Made by a program: the position numbers and the translations under genes. This document shows positions 1 to 9,455 of a stretch of DNA of 64,000 bases, piece by piece (position 1 is the first letter of the stretch; each line of letters starts with the position of its first letter). Source of the stretch: Seminavis robusta (lineage: Eukaryota > Bacillariophyta > Bacillariophyceae > Naviculales > Naviculaceae); assembly GCA_903772945.1 (NCBI GenBank), contig CAICTM010000376.1, positions 1-64,000 on the forward strand, written 5' to 3'. Below the pieces are notes generated by a model that searched no databases, had not been told where the DNA came from, and saw nothing but the letters and a program-made list of their open reading frames with translations.

Positions 1-721
1 CGAGGAATGCCATGACAGATGATGTCGATGAATTCGTCCTGGTTCAACTGTTGATTGACACCGAAAGGTGGCAAACGTGGAAGCTCATCAGTATTCATCC
101 GAGTGAGGTTGTTGATGTAGGCGCGAGTTGTCATCTCGCTAGGCTTACGCATCTTGCGACGCATGAAGCGTTTCTGATTTTCGAGAGCCTTGTAAGGACA
201 GGCTGCTTCGATGACCGCGTTGATTCCAAAGGTGATGTCAGCATCGCTTAGAGCGGGTTCCGCTGCACCGTCCCATGCGGCTTGGACACGAGCCTGGAAG
301 GCTACTTCGGTTTCTCCAGAAGTCACATCGCGTGGAGGAATTGCGTTCATAACAATTTGTCGTAGGGCGTTATGACGCACGGCACGATGGCCTGCACACC
401 CAGCTTCGTAGGCACTCTTCGCAGAGCTGGAAGTCATCTCCTTGAGAAGGCGATGTTTGTCGTCGGGACTAGCAAGGTTGAGTCCAACGAAGACCTTCTC
501 CATATTCGTAGCCCACTTGATGGTCTGACGTGGAGTGTTGGAACCATTGATGATGGCTACCTTGAAGGTGTATTTGGCACTGTTTGCATCTGCAGGAACG
601 GTGCGAAGTTTGTAGGTGGTTGCACGAGAATCGTCGACCTCGGCGTCTTCGTCATTGTCGACGAGAGGAAGAATGGTTTCTCGAAGTTGGTGAACGCATG
701 CTTTCCTTGAGCAATCTTCAT
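1..721 (-). CDS. Retrotransposon gag-like protein, N-terminal part, runs off the window
   Basis: I recognise the style of a retroelement gag protein, which packages element RNA in the cytoplasm. On the minus strand a frame stays open from about position 690 to the left edge. It encodes a short acidic stretch, a segment reading NMEKVFVGLNLASPDDKHRL, and a helical segment with MRRKMRKPSEMTTRAYINNL and PRLPPFGVNQQL, typical of gag capsid helices in stramenopile elements. The ATG at 721 (MKIAQGKHAF) is in a different frame, so a small frameshift near 684-690 separates start and body. No zinc knuckle, protease or reverse transcriptase is visible because the gene continues outside the window. Confidence 0.6.
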
Positions 722-1587
722 GGTGAAGGAAGAGGTTGAGGGTAGCTGAAAGCTATTGTGTTTGTTAACAAAATGCACTACACTAAAAGCTAGTGTAAAG
801 ATCTTTCGAGTGTTTTGTGTTTGAGAGAATGAAAGTTACGAGAGAGATTAGAAAGCTATGAAAACTAATCAACGAGAGAGATCACCATCAAAGGATCGTA
901 GATCTGGTCTCCCGCGGGAGACTATAAAGTGTGATAGAGTAGGTTGCGGTAGTAATCCTACGTATCTCCACGATCCTAAAACGGAACGCGTGGAAGATTC
1001 GTCTAGCCTGGATCTAGTAGCGTGGAAGTACTCCACGCTGGCTAAATATCTAGAGCGATGTTTCATCATCAACCTAGTATGACTAGAGCGGTCATTGAGA
1101 ACCCTGTCTCAATGACTATTCACGAGAGACTCAGTCATGAGTCGAACTCAAACCCTATCTAGGATCGAGTCGCGAATAAGGCTAAGAGCCGTGTATTGCA
1201 AATGAGAAGCCAATGCAGGGGCAGGACAGGAGGAGGAAGGAATGGTAGCAGCAGCAATGGAGGAAATGGGTGTAAGATGAGACTGAACAGAGGCAGAGCT
1301 TTCGCTTTTTGGTTGCAAACTATCGAATTTATGAGGAAAATGACAAACGATAACTCGAGGAATGCTCTTGGATTCGCATGGGTGCATGCGACAAGCCAAC
1401 ATCATTGCCGTGGGTCTCCATGGTTGAGCAATAGATAGTGCAATCTTGGCTACCCTTACTTAACACAAACACAGGAAACGTCCTGTGTTTCAATCCGGAG
1501 TTGTCACCAAATCAGTCTAATACAGAGCCAACCAGTGCAATTCTACATGAAACTCAATGCCACACGAATCAAAGTGCATATGCTTAC
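722..1587. other. Non-coding stretch upstream of the gag-like gene
   Basis: If the gag gene belongs to an LTR element, its 5' LTR should lie here, reading on the minus strand. I see short inverted motifs (CCCGCGGG near 911-918, and GTCATTGAG paired with CTCAATGAC near 1090-1115) but no clear LTR ends, primer-binding site or polypurine tract. No convincing gene is seen. Confidence 0.3.
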
Positions 1588-1750
1588 CATTATCAATGTC
1601 TTCTCTTGCTTTCGGTCCGGTGTATTTACGCTTCATTCCGTCAATCTCTATGTATAGTGTTGGCGTTCGCTTGAGAAACGTGGCTTCGTACTCCTCTCGT
1701 GTGGGTATTCTAGTACTGTTGGTTGCAATAAGACGTCTGGTCCGCGCCAT
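1588..1750 (-). CDS. Candidate first exon of a small unknown gene
   Basis: From an ATG at 1750 the minus strand encodes a basic peptide starting MARTRRLIATNSTRIPTREE. The frame continues to a stop at 1517, but a good splice donor (GTAAG) lies right after GAT AAT G at 1588/1587. The piece could therefore be a first exon. I tried several AG acceptors downstream and each ran quickly into a stop. No domain is recognised. It may equally be a chance ORF. Confidence 0.2.
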
Positions 1751-2413
1751 TTACTAAGACCGTTCTTCGGCAATTTGTGAGCTAACTTTCCCAATCTGGA
1801 AGGTAAAATCGGTGCTTTTCTGAAGATTCCAACTTGAATGAGCCGGATTGGTGGCTGGATTGCTCTATGCTATTATTAAGGACTATATATATATATTAAA
1901 CGATCGAATTTTCTAATTAGACGTCAGTACCGTGTGACACATTTGAATGTAGGCTGGCTTAGAAAGGTTTCCGAAATCCTAATAAGTTCCGAAATGGGCA
2001 CCGCCTTGCGAAATGAGATGCCTTCCGTGCTGATTTGGAAGCTGGGCATACGTTTCGGGAACTTCTTTCGCCTAGTGCCTCGTTTTGGGATGAAAAAATG
2101 GCGGTACCGCCATGAGGCGACATCTCTAATAGGCGTCTTTGGACCGTCAAATAGTGCAACTAGGGCCACCTTTTGACTCTTCTTAGAGTCTGAAGACGTG
2201 TGGAGGTTAATAGGACGCTTCTATAGTCCATTACTTGCTGCCAACAAGTCGTGTCAAAAATAGGTGTCCGGTGGACTCCCACCACTGTTAGAGCTGATTC
2301 CAAGCCATTCCGCCGACCAAACCAAACCAAATCAGAGCTGTAATAGCAACAGACACAATGTTAGACAATGACGACAGATCGAGGCCATGATTCAGGTTTT
2401 TGTGCGTACCGTG
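1751..2413. other. Intergenic stretch downstream of the piggyBac-like gene
   Basis: The stretch is AT-rich with a TATATATATA run near 1885-1896. Short ORFs on both strands overlap each other and show no domain. It contains the 18-bp and 16-bp motifs annotated separately at 2072-2113. The 3' end of the transposase gene and, presumably, one end of cassette D fall at its right side. No terminal inverted repeat could be recognised by eye. Confidence 0.3.
2072..2113. repeat. 18-bp motif plus 16-bp palindrome shared with 12532-12775
   Basis: CTAGTGCCTCGTTTTGGG (2072-2089) is followed 8 bp later by the perfect palindrome ATGGCGGTACCGCCAT (2098-2113). The same 18-mer occurs exactly at 12532-12549, and the palindrome core GGCGGTACCGCCAT at 12762-12775. 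The second pair spans the junction where the first copy of gene C is cut. This may be an end signature of a small repeat family. Confidence 0.55.
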
Positions 2414-5182
2414 CTACTCGTTGAATCGGTTGCCGCGTCGCCTGTTTGCTGCCTCTTCCAGTTCCTTCCAATGCTCCTGGGGCCAGTGATCTGTGCAATA
2501 AAACTTGCCATACACTTCTTTTCCATTGGCATTGTAGCAGTGATTCATGCATGCTGGATTGCCACAGAGCCATTGCGTCTCTTTGGTGCAGCCTTTCACC
2601 CGACAAGTCCTTCTCCGTGGCCGTCCAGAGCTAGCCACAATCTCCGGATTGGCAATCTTGACGTGGCTCCTTGAAAGATCCTCCAATGTACTTGCAACAG
2701 AGACAGGAGAGATGACTTCTTCACGACGAGATCTGTCGACATTGACGGTTGACAATGGAGGCTCATCCACAGCCAGATTCAATGCTTGAGTGGCGGTGGT
2801 TTCATCCGGAAGCTTGTTGTGGATGAGGTCATAGGCAACTCGGTCAGCAAACTGGTTGATGCCCATATCTCTCTGTTTCTGATCAGGGCCGCCGTGTCGC
2901 AATGATTTCCATGCATCTGTGACAACCATTCCAATCAACGTTGTGGCCAACCGAAACCAACAGTCCTGTGTAATCCACCTCTTTTCAAGTCTGAGCTCTC
3001 CTTGCCGGACATGATTGTGTGCATCAATGGCATTGCTGTCGGAAAAGTATTCGGAAATGATGGCTGGTCGCTCCACTTCTCTCTCACAGAGGTTGCCAAC
3101 ACTGTCACAGAACCTCGCGATGTAAGGCTTACCAGGCTTGGTGGATCCAGCACTCTTTGTAGCGACAAATTGCAGCACTTTCTTCTTGTTGTACTTGTAT
3201 CCAATTGCAATGAGATCATGGCCGTCAGGTGTGTGGCACTCCATTACAAGTGTCGACCCACTCGGCCATGGTTTCATCTTCTTTTCAAGTGCGTTCTTTG
3301 GAAACAATCGGTGGCTGTTTTTGATTGCACCAACGTAGCCATGGCCTCGCTCCGACATCCATTCAGCAACAGGCACACTTGTAAACCAAGAATCTCCCTT
3401 GAAGAGCTCGGGCTTGTTATCTTCTTTCGCCCTTTTCCTTGATCCCCACTTCTGGCCGCTGTGCACCGTGCCGTCAACCATCCTGAAAGTACACGCAGAC
3501 ATGCCACCGTAGTCGTTGGCGTACTCCTTTTTGGCCATGGCCTCTGCGCCTTCTTGAATTTCGATGTACAGCATGATTCCTGTTTTGGAGCACGCGACAG
3601 TTTTGAATTCAGTGCCAAGAGGCTCTGGCTTCCGCTTGATGTATGAAATATGAGGCAGTCCTCCATACTTAGACGTCCGAGGTCGATACGCACACATTGT
3701 CTCATCCATCACTTTGAAGACAGACGCAGCGATCCACAATGACCGAATGTAGTTGTAGCCATTAACAAAGCCTCTGATCATCCACCACGGATCACCATCT
3801 TTCTTTGCCTTCTTATCGTGGAAAGCATACGGGAACACTGCCTTGATTGCGTTGAAGCGATATTCGGCCATGACTTCCTTTCCGTGGATCCCATAATTGA
3901 GGGTTTCTGTCATTGTGAAGTCGTATCGATTTGAAGGCTTCTCCCAAAGCTGATGGCCACCAAGACGATGCGCGGCTGCCACAATCATCAGCCCAATGAA
4001 GACCCAAAACTCCCGTTGACTGATCCTCCGAACGATGTTCTTCTTCTTCTTCTTCGTTTTGTGTTCTGCCTCATTCAGTTCGTCAATTCGTTCATTGACT
4101 CGTGTCATCTGCTCCTGCCAGCTTCCTCCCCACAACTTTTGGATCAGCTTCAGATAAGGATACTCGTATGCTTCATTTGTCTTTGAAACTCTGCCAGGAG
4201 AGAACTGATTGAAGTCAAAACCAACAAGTCCAACATCCGCATATTCCTCTATCGGCTCATCCGGCTCTGAGTTCTCAACAAGCGTCCATTTGTACTTCTT
4301 CGGTTCGAAGATCTGGACCAAGGAGTAAGGGGAAATTTCTTCGGGTTGGTCGCTATCGTCAAATTGAACCAGCCAAACCTTCTTCTCAACTTTTCTAATG
4401 ATGATGCCATTGCGTTGGTTCTTCTTGCCCTTGGTTTGCACTCGAACATCTGGAGCTAATGGTGGCCTTTTGGACTCCATTATTTCGGTCCATCCATTTT
4501 CGAGCAGCTCTGCTTTTTCCTGCAAATAGAGTTCTTGCTTTCTCTTGTGCTCATCTTCTGATTCAAGATCATTTGCGTCATTCGGAAGAACATCCTCCAT
4601 ATTGCCTTCATCAGGACGTTCATTCTCGTCCTCCTCGCCGTCCTCGTCCACCTCATCTTCATCTTCCACGGTTTCGACCGCAACAGTCGAGTTGGAATCA
4701 GAGGAGGACGATTTCAAGCTGGCGTGATCAGGGCTGTCATCAATTTCGTGCATGGTCCAATCGTAGCTCGGAAGACCAGTGATGTTTGGATTTGCCCTGG
4801 CGACATTGGTCGAGTGGACGCTCGAATCTGATGGTGGTGGTGTTGGTGGTGGAGTGGGGGCTTCGGAAGAATCGTCCTTGCTTGATTCAGAGCCAGACAA
4901 GTTGGCAGATGCTTCTTCCACAATGGTAACAGGGGCGGCCTCAGCTGCGGGAACAGCCACAGCGGGAACATCCACAGTTGAAGGTGCATCCTTGGCAATC
5001 AATTGTCGGGATGTTTTGACTTCCTTTGCTTTCGAACCATCAGGTTGCTCAAATTCAACATTCCAAGTGTGCTTCTTTCCCTCATCTTGAAAGGCTCCAA
5101 GGATGACTCCACGCCTATGAGGCTTTGCTTTCTCTTCTACAAAAGTCCCTCTTTTCAGATTCCGCTTTCGTTTCGACGCCAT
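2414..5182 (-). CDS. PiggyBac-type transposase (DDE_Tnp_1_7), 922 aa
   Basis: This is a cut-and-paste transposase or a domesticated relative, acting on DNA in the nucleus. The frame extends to 5278 only with a GTG, so I start at the ATG at 5182 (MASKRKRNLKRG). Two short basic modules with a similar beta pattern (about residues 8-60 and 255-290) resemble SH3/Tudor-like barrels and flank a Ser/acidic linker. The transposase core follows, with three acidic residues in the expected contexts: D493 (VMDETMCAYRP), D597 (FKGDSWFTS) and D720 (NAIDAHNHV). The C-terminus has a Cys/His finger (CRVKGC, CGNPAC, NHC, FYCTDH) as in piggyBac proteins. It is longer than the roughly 600-aa family norm because of the N-terminal extension. 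A truncated inverted copy lies at 14979-15617. Confidence 0.88.
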   Translation of the reverse strand: MASKRKRNLKRGTFVEEKAKPHRRGVILGAFQDEGKKHTWNVEFEQPDGSKAKEVKTSRQLIAKDAPSTVDVPAVAVPAAEAAPVTIVEEASANLSGSESSKDDSSEAPTPPPTPPPSDSSVHSTNVARANPNITGLPSYDWTMHEIDDSPDHASLKSSSSDSNSTVAVETVEDEDEVDEDGEEDENERPDEGNMEDVLPNDANDLESEDEHKRKQELYLQEKAELLENGWTEIMESKRPPLAPDVRVQTKGKKNQRNGIIIRKVEKKVWLVQFDDSDQPEEISPYSLVQIFEPKKYKWTLVENSEPDEPIEEYADVGLVGFDFNQFSPGRVSKTNEAYEYPYLKLIQKLWGGSWQEQMTRVNERIDELNEAEHKTKKKKKNIVRRISQREFWVFIGLMIVAAAHRLGGHQLWEKPSNRYDFTMTETLNYGIHGKEVMAEYRFNAIKAVFPYAFHDKKAKKDGDPWWMIRGFVNGYNYIRSLWIAASVFKVMDETMCAYRPRTSKYGGLPHISYIKRKPEPLGTEFKTVACSKTGIMLYIEIQEGAEAMAKKEYANDYGGMSACTFRMVDGTVHSGQKWGSRKRAKEDNKPELFKGDSWFTSVPVAEWMSERGHGYVGAIKNSHRLFPKNALEKKMKPWPSGSTLVMECHTPDGHDLIAIGYKYNKKKVLQFVATKSAGSTKPGKPYIARFCDSVGNLCEREVERPAIISEYFSDSNAIDAHNHVRQGELRLEKRWITQDCWFRLATTLIGMVVTDAWKSLRHGGPDQKQRDMGINQFADRVAYDLIHNKLPDETTATQALNLAVDEPPLSTVNVDRSRREEVISPVSVASTLEDLSRSHVKIANPEIVASSGRPRRRTCRVKGCTKETQWLCGNPACMNHCYNANGKEVYGKFYCTDHWPQEHWKELEEAANRRRGNRFNE

Positions 5183-5704
5183 GGTCGCCAGATCAATCGA
5201 TTTCCTCCGTTGTAATGAGCCGATAGTCGCACCTCGAAGCAAGCCCAGCACCGCGCCTATCTGGCTGAAATTTCCCACACATGTTGTTGTTGAAAGGTTT
5301 CGCTATACACAACGCAGCCAGCCATTCCTTCGGAGTGTCCTATCCCATTGTTGTGGTCTCCTTGAAAGCTTGAGAGAGGCCAAACTTTGTGTGTTGGAAC
5401 GATCTTTGGCGTTGGTTGGAGGTCGGGGTGTGTGAGATCAATTAATTTAGTACAGTTTTGTTACAGTAAAGATTTATTTTAGAATTTGGTAGCCGTTGGC
5501 ACGAAGCAGATCGCACAATCGATCCACTTCGATCGATTGGCTTCGCTGCGCACACTACTATTATTGGCAAGGAATAGGTCGAAAATGGTGGTTTATAAAC
5601 AAGCAATTACGACACTACAGATAGATAGATGGGTCTCTTTGTCTCTTTGGTCTCTCGATGGTCCTCCAACAGCAGCTGGGCCGGTCTCAATGTACTCTTG
5701 TTTC
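5183..5704. other. Intergenic region between the transposase and the acidic-protein gene
   Basis: This is the upstream region of the transposase gene (minus strand) and the 3' flank of the acidic ORF. It holds an AT-rich core with AATAAATCTTTA on the minus strand near 5466-5478 and a GTCTCT-rich microsatellite-like run near 5630-5655. The same sequence is repeated in inverted form at 14457-14978, so it belongs to the duplicated unit. No further gene is seen. Confidence 0.4.
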
Positions 5705-6211
5705 TTACCAGAACTCTTGGGATGCTTCAACCTCTTGATACTCATCAGAGTCTTCTTCATCGACAATGCGACGGTTGCGGCGAGTTGTGCGGCGAGTATT
5801 GCGTCGGGGACGAACAGCAGGAGCGGGGACAGGAGCGGGGACAGGAGCGGGGACAGGAGTGGGGGCAGGAGCAACCTCTGCATCCGAATCCGAGCCTTCG
5901 GAATCCGAGCTGTCACTTGGGCTTTCGCTGTCAGACGTCTCGGGCAGAATGATTTCTTCAACGCCGATCGTGACCGAATCGTCTGACTCTTCTGACTCTT
6001 CTTCTTCTTTCGTCTCTTCCACATCCGAAAGCAAGTTGATGGTCTCTCCACGACGAGGGGCGGGGGCTTCAGCTGGTGGTCCTTCGGTCGCAGTTCCATG
6101 TATGGTGAAGCGGAGAGGCGCGTCGGATTGGAGCGTCATGAGCTGTGGACGGCCATTTTCGTCCAATGCATTGATGGTTAAAGACGTGATGAGCAAAGTC
6201 GTATCGTTCAT
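5705..6211 (-). CDS. Small acidic protein of cassette D, 168 aa, unknown function
   Basis: I do not recognise a family. From the ATG at 6211 (MNDTTLLITSLTINALDENG) the protein has a short N-terminal region that may be a beta-rich fold. A Glu/Ser/Asp-rich stretch (EETKEEEESEESDDS) follows, then a Pro-Ala-Val repeat (PVPAPVPAPVPAP), an Arg cluster (RPRRNTRRTTRRNRR) and a final acidic tail ending SQEFW. Alternating acidic and basic blocks suggest a nuclear or histone/nucleic-acid-binding role, which is inference only. It is transcribed in the same direction as the transposase and was duplicated with it (13948-14456). Confidence 0.55.
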   Translation of the reverse strand: MNDTTLLITSLTINALDENGRPQLMTLQSDAPLRFTIHGTATEGPPAEAPAPRRGETINLLSDVEETKEEEESEESDDSVTIGVEEIILPETSDSESPSDSSDSEGSDSDAEVAPAPTPVPAPVPAPVPAPAVRPRRNTRRTTRRNRRIVDEEDSDEYQEVEASQEFW

Positions 6212-6369
6212 GATGGATTGGTGCTTGCGATCACAAGAAATGAGACTTGATTTGTGCTTGGCGTGGAGCGAGATCCTTTTTGGCGCCGGAATTTTCCAGA
6301 TTTTGTTGCAATGATTTGAATCCGGAGCATTCAAACAAGACCAAAGCCAGGGAGTGTACAGAGTATTGG

Positions 6370-7287
6370 ATGATCATTGGATTCGATCATTGGAGTATTC
6401 AGGAAGCTTGGTCGTCTACTTCTTGCTTGCTCTCACTTTGCCTTGTCTCTCTCACGAAGCAGTCGCTCCAATTCGGAATGTGGGTCAACAAAATCATCAA
6501 GCCATCCGCCGCGGCCGCAGCCACCATGAAGGGCAACCTCGTGTATTGTATTTGGATCGCCTTGTCCCTTGTTACGTGGTCTGCCATTGCTGTACATCTT
6601 GCTTTGTCTTTCGGCATCTTCTCACTGAAAAGTGTGCATGCCATTTTGACTGGTTTGATCCGTCTGATCGACGGTGGATTTGGCTTGCGCAAGAGGGTTG
6701 TCGTGCTCTCACCCTCGCCCAAGAAGAGAGCTCCCCATCCTGTCACCAACACTCGTGAACAGCATCTTTGGAGCCGCGTTTTGGATATCGATGGCCTTCC
6801 ATCCGGTCGAATTGGAAACGTCTCATTCCGGATCAAGTTGTTTGATGGAAGAAGAGCTCACTATCAGGGTGATCTCCAGCTCGAACGCTTTGGATCCACG
6901 ATGCTTCATCGTCTTCGCTACAGCGTCTTCGAGACTCTAACTGATGAACTTGGTTCCAGTTTCCCAGGTGACAAACGGGATGGATGTTTGTACCTTCCAC
7001 TCGATGGTCGAGTCAAGATGAAGGACTTGTACGGGAAGAGCAAAAGAAAGAGCATGAAAGTCCTCTCTTTGATGGCCGACTATGACTACAACTGCGACAA
7101 CCTTGCCTGTATTCAGATTACAATTGAAATGGGGCATCGTGCTGAGTATATGAGCGCAGCATTACGCTTTCAGACTGACTTGGAGACGGCTGTGATGGGA
7201 GGCAACGATGCTGAGGAAGACTTGGTACGTACGGGCTCTCTGACAAGCCACCGCCGTGCCAAAACCTGGCTGGAAAGGGTCCATTGA
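6370..7287 (+). CDS. Membrane-anchored protein of cassette D, 305 aa, unknown function
   Basis: No family is recognised. The first in-frame ATG is at 6370. Later ones are at 6478 and at 6526, the last in a strong GCAGCCACCATG context, which would give a protein starting MKGNLVYCIWIALSLVTW. In every case a hydrophobic span (LVYCIWIALSLVTWSAIAVH and LALSFGIFSL) precedes a basic loop (GLRKRVVVLS). A soluble part of about 180 residues follows, with a segment reading LWSRVLDIDGLPSGRIGNVS. It is divergent from the acidic-protein gene with 158 bp between starts, suggesting a shared promoter. The inverted copy at 12866-13789 differs at the last residues because the duplication ends at the stop codon. 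Confidence 0.55.
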   Translation: MIIGFDHWSIQEAWSSTSCLLSLCLVSLTKQSLQFGMWVNKIIKPSAAAAATMKGNLVYCIWIALSLVTWSAIAVHLALSFGIFSLKSVHAILTGLIRLIDGGFGLRKRVVVLSPSPKKRAPHPVTNTREQHLWSRVLDIDGLPSGRIGNVSFRIKLFDGRRAHYQGDLQLERFGSTMLHRLRYSVFETLTDELGSSFPGDKRDGCLYLPLDGRVKMKDLYGKSKRKSMKVLSLMADYDYNCDNLACIQITIEMGHRAEYMSAALRFQTDLETAVMGGNDAEEDLVRTGSLTSHRRAKTWLERVH

Positions 7288-7386
7288 AAAAAGAGAAAGA
7301 GATTGGTGATACGACTTCTCACAGATATCAGTACACACAGATGGTGCCTTCCTAAAAGTTCAAATGTAGAAGTCTAAAAAGCTCTC

Positions 7387-8797
7387 TTATTGAGAAAAGG
7401 AATAGATGGAATCATATGCCATGGGACGCCGAAACAGTGGACGAGAATGCTTTTTCTCTGAAGCGCTGCTGGCAGAATGCACACCCATTGTGGCATTGGA
7501 AGGAGGATCTGTCCATTCACACTTTGGACCTTTTACTTGTCGAATCTCCACGTGGAATTGTAACCCAACAGATACCCAATGACCAAAACTACCATGTCCA
7601 TGTGCCACACATCGAGTACCCCACAAAGGTACAAATCACAAAGGCATCGTAAAAGTCTTCTGGCACAAGCGACAGATCACTGGCATTGTACATGTCCAAA
7701 TGAAGGGGTTGTTTTTGGTAGGCTCCATTGTTGGTAGTTGCCACTACCGTGACATTTTTCCTGCGTCCATACTTGATGGCTTCTTGGACGACAAAGGCAG
7801 TGTCCGAGGCCACAAAGAAAGGGCCGCCCGGTCGCAACATGGAAATACAATTCATGGCATGCTGTGCCATGTGAATGTATTTCCACTCGGGTCGTTCCTT
7901 GACGGCATACACCGCCCGGATATGAGCCGAAGCATATTCTCCCGGAACAAGTCCCAGTCTGTCAAAATTGTCCTTGACACGCTGTGCAATGGGAGGGGAT
8001 GGAGTGAATGCCCAGTACCACATGTGTCGAAAAATGGCAATGCGATTGTATTGAGGCAGTTCATCGCCCTCCAAGGGGGTTGCATCATACCAGTCTTGAC
8101 CATAGTCGGGTGCTTGCATTCCCGTGGCGACGATTTGGAACCTTTTGTTGTGTGCCTTGCTTCGAATATCTTCTTGTCGTGCGGTGATTCTGGATTTGAC
8201 AACAATTTCCTCCACCATATAAAAGGGAACACGCCAATCCAATCCACCGTCGGGTGGCAACAGATAATGCTCCAATGAAAAGGGTTTGTTCCAGTAAATC
8301 AACAAGATTCGATTGGTTTTGGCCGCCAATTTGAGGAAATGAGGAAGGGGTTTCAATCGATCGGTCAATCCTCCGGCTTGCTGACCTCGTCTGGCAGTGA
8401 CAATGAGATAATTGTTGCGTTTGGACTTCCAGTTGTGTTCATTGATTCGAGCACGTTGTTGTCGATGCCACTGGGCATATTCCTGCAGCCACGGTGGGAG
8501 ATCTGCCGTCAGATCTTTGGGTATAGTCACTGCTGGCGGGATTGTTGTTTCGGGTGGCGCCAGTGTCGTGTTGGGCGCAACTTCCTCGATAAATAATAGC
8601 TGACCGTGTGTCGTCGTATTGGGGGTGTTGCCAAGGAATTCCTGATCTTCTGGACTGAGTGGTTCGTCGAGGCTCGAAGTTCGTAGGTCTTCACTCACTT
8701 GCAGCAGGATCCTCGAGTTCACCCGCCAATACCCGAGCCAAGAGACCATTATCAGGGTTGCGGCAAACGCGAAGCGGGGTTTGACCGCAGTTTGCAT
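7387..8797 (-). pseudogene. Gene A copy I: fucosyltransferase-like type II membrane protein, frameshifted near the C-terminus
   Basis: The protein starts MQTAVKPRFAFAATLIMVSW at 8797. The intact partner is at 26579-27994. The reading frame holds for about 400 residues and then shifts near 7640-7650, where one or two bases are missing (FVDLYLLGGTRC becomes FVICTFVGYSMC). The C-terminal residues reappear in another frame down to 7387 (SYDSIYSFSQ-like end). The break lies in the conserved C-terminal block, so the product would lack part of the catalytic domain if the shift is real. The flanking sequence is otherwise nearly identical to the intact copy, so a sequencing error is quite possible. 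Confidence 0.75.
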
Positions 8798-9455
8798 CGT
8801 GGTTTTGAAGTGTTGTGTGTGTTGGTGGCGTGGATTTGTGAGGGCTGACAGTGCTGGAACCTTGCTTGGACCCAAATTTGGCAGTAATCGGAACAACCTA
8901 CGGTGGGCCCAACCAACTTCCTTTCTTTTCAATCTTGCCCTCGTGGCATCCTTCTTTCCCAGAGACATCGGGTGCACTCCAATGACTAAAGTAAGCCCAT
9001 TAAGCTGGATTGCATCAATCCAAAGTTTCGATCTTTGGTATTTGTCTTCCTTGTACTGTGCGGCTCTACCGTTAGCGTTACCACCCTCTGTTTCAACGAG
9101 GCAGAGACACCGTCTTGAACGGGTCAAACTGGTGTAATCTGGAAGGTCACAAAGCAGTCATTGAACCACCCTTCACTACCGTACGGTATTTGCTGCTGAC
9201 CCAGTTTTCTTTTGGTCCAGGCGTCCAAGCCAGAGGGGGAAGGGAAGGATGGTTGTTGCCGCTTTTGCGCCTTGGATGCTCTCACTGTTACAATAACAAC
9301 GACCACCTTCCCAACGGATATTCCCATCCATCCCAACCAAGTACAATGATATTGCTTTGGGTATAAAGCTAACCTGCACCACGCCACAATTAATTGATCA
9401 GCAACCCAGCATATATTGTTTCAAGAAGAGAGATATTCTGTTTCAGAGAGCTGCA
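8798..9455. promoter_or_regulatory. Shared upstream region of divergent genes A and B
   Basis: 658 bp separate the two head-to-head ATG codons. A TATAAAG box sits at 9362-9368, 88-94 bp upstream of the gene B start. A perfect 12-bp palindrome, TACCGTACGGTA, lies at 9177-9188 near the middle. The region is conserved in all three cassette copies (16520-17177 and 25918-26578), as expected for a bidirectional promoter. A long open frame runs through it upstream of gene A, but it only opens with non-ATG codons. Confidence 0.5.

Noticed and set aside
5183-5278. Upstream extension of the transposase frame to 5278
   Set aside because: It begins with GTG. The ATG at 5182 is followed by a basic N-terminus typical of nuclear proteins, so it is preferred.
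5766-6314. Plus-strand frame opposite the acidic protein, rich in Gly-Ala-Gly-Thr repeats
   Set aside because: It is the complement of the PAPV repeat. The minus-strand reading gives a protein with a sensible start and stop and a duplicated partner.
7700-8278. Long plus-strand frames opposite gene A (also opposite genes B and C in every copy)
   Set aside because: They mirror the codon structure of the real genes on the other strand and have no recognisable domains. Their repetition simply follows the cassette duplications.
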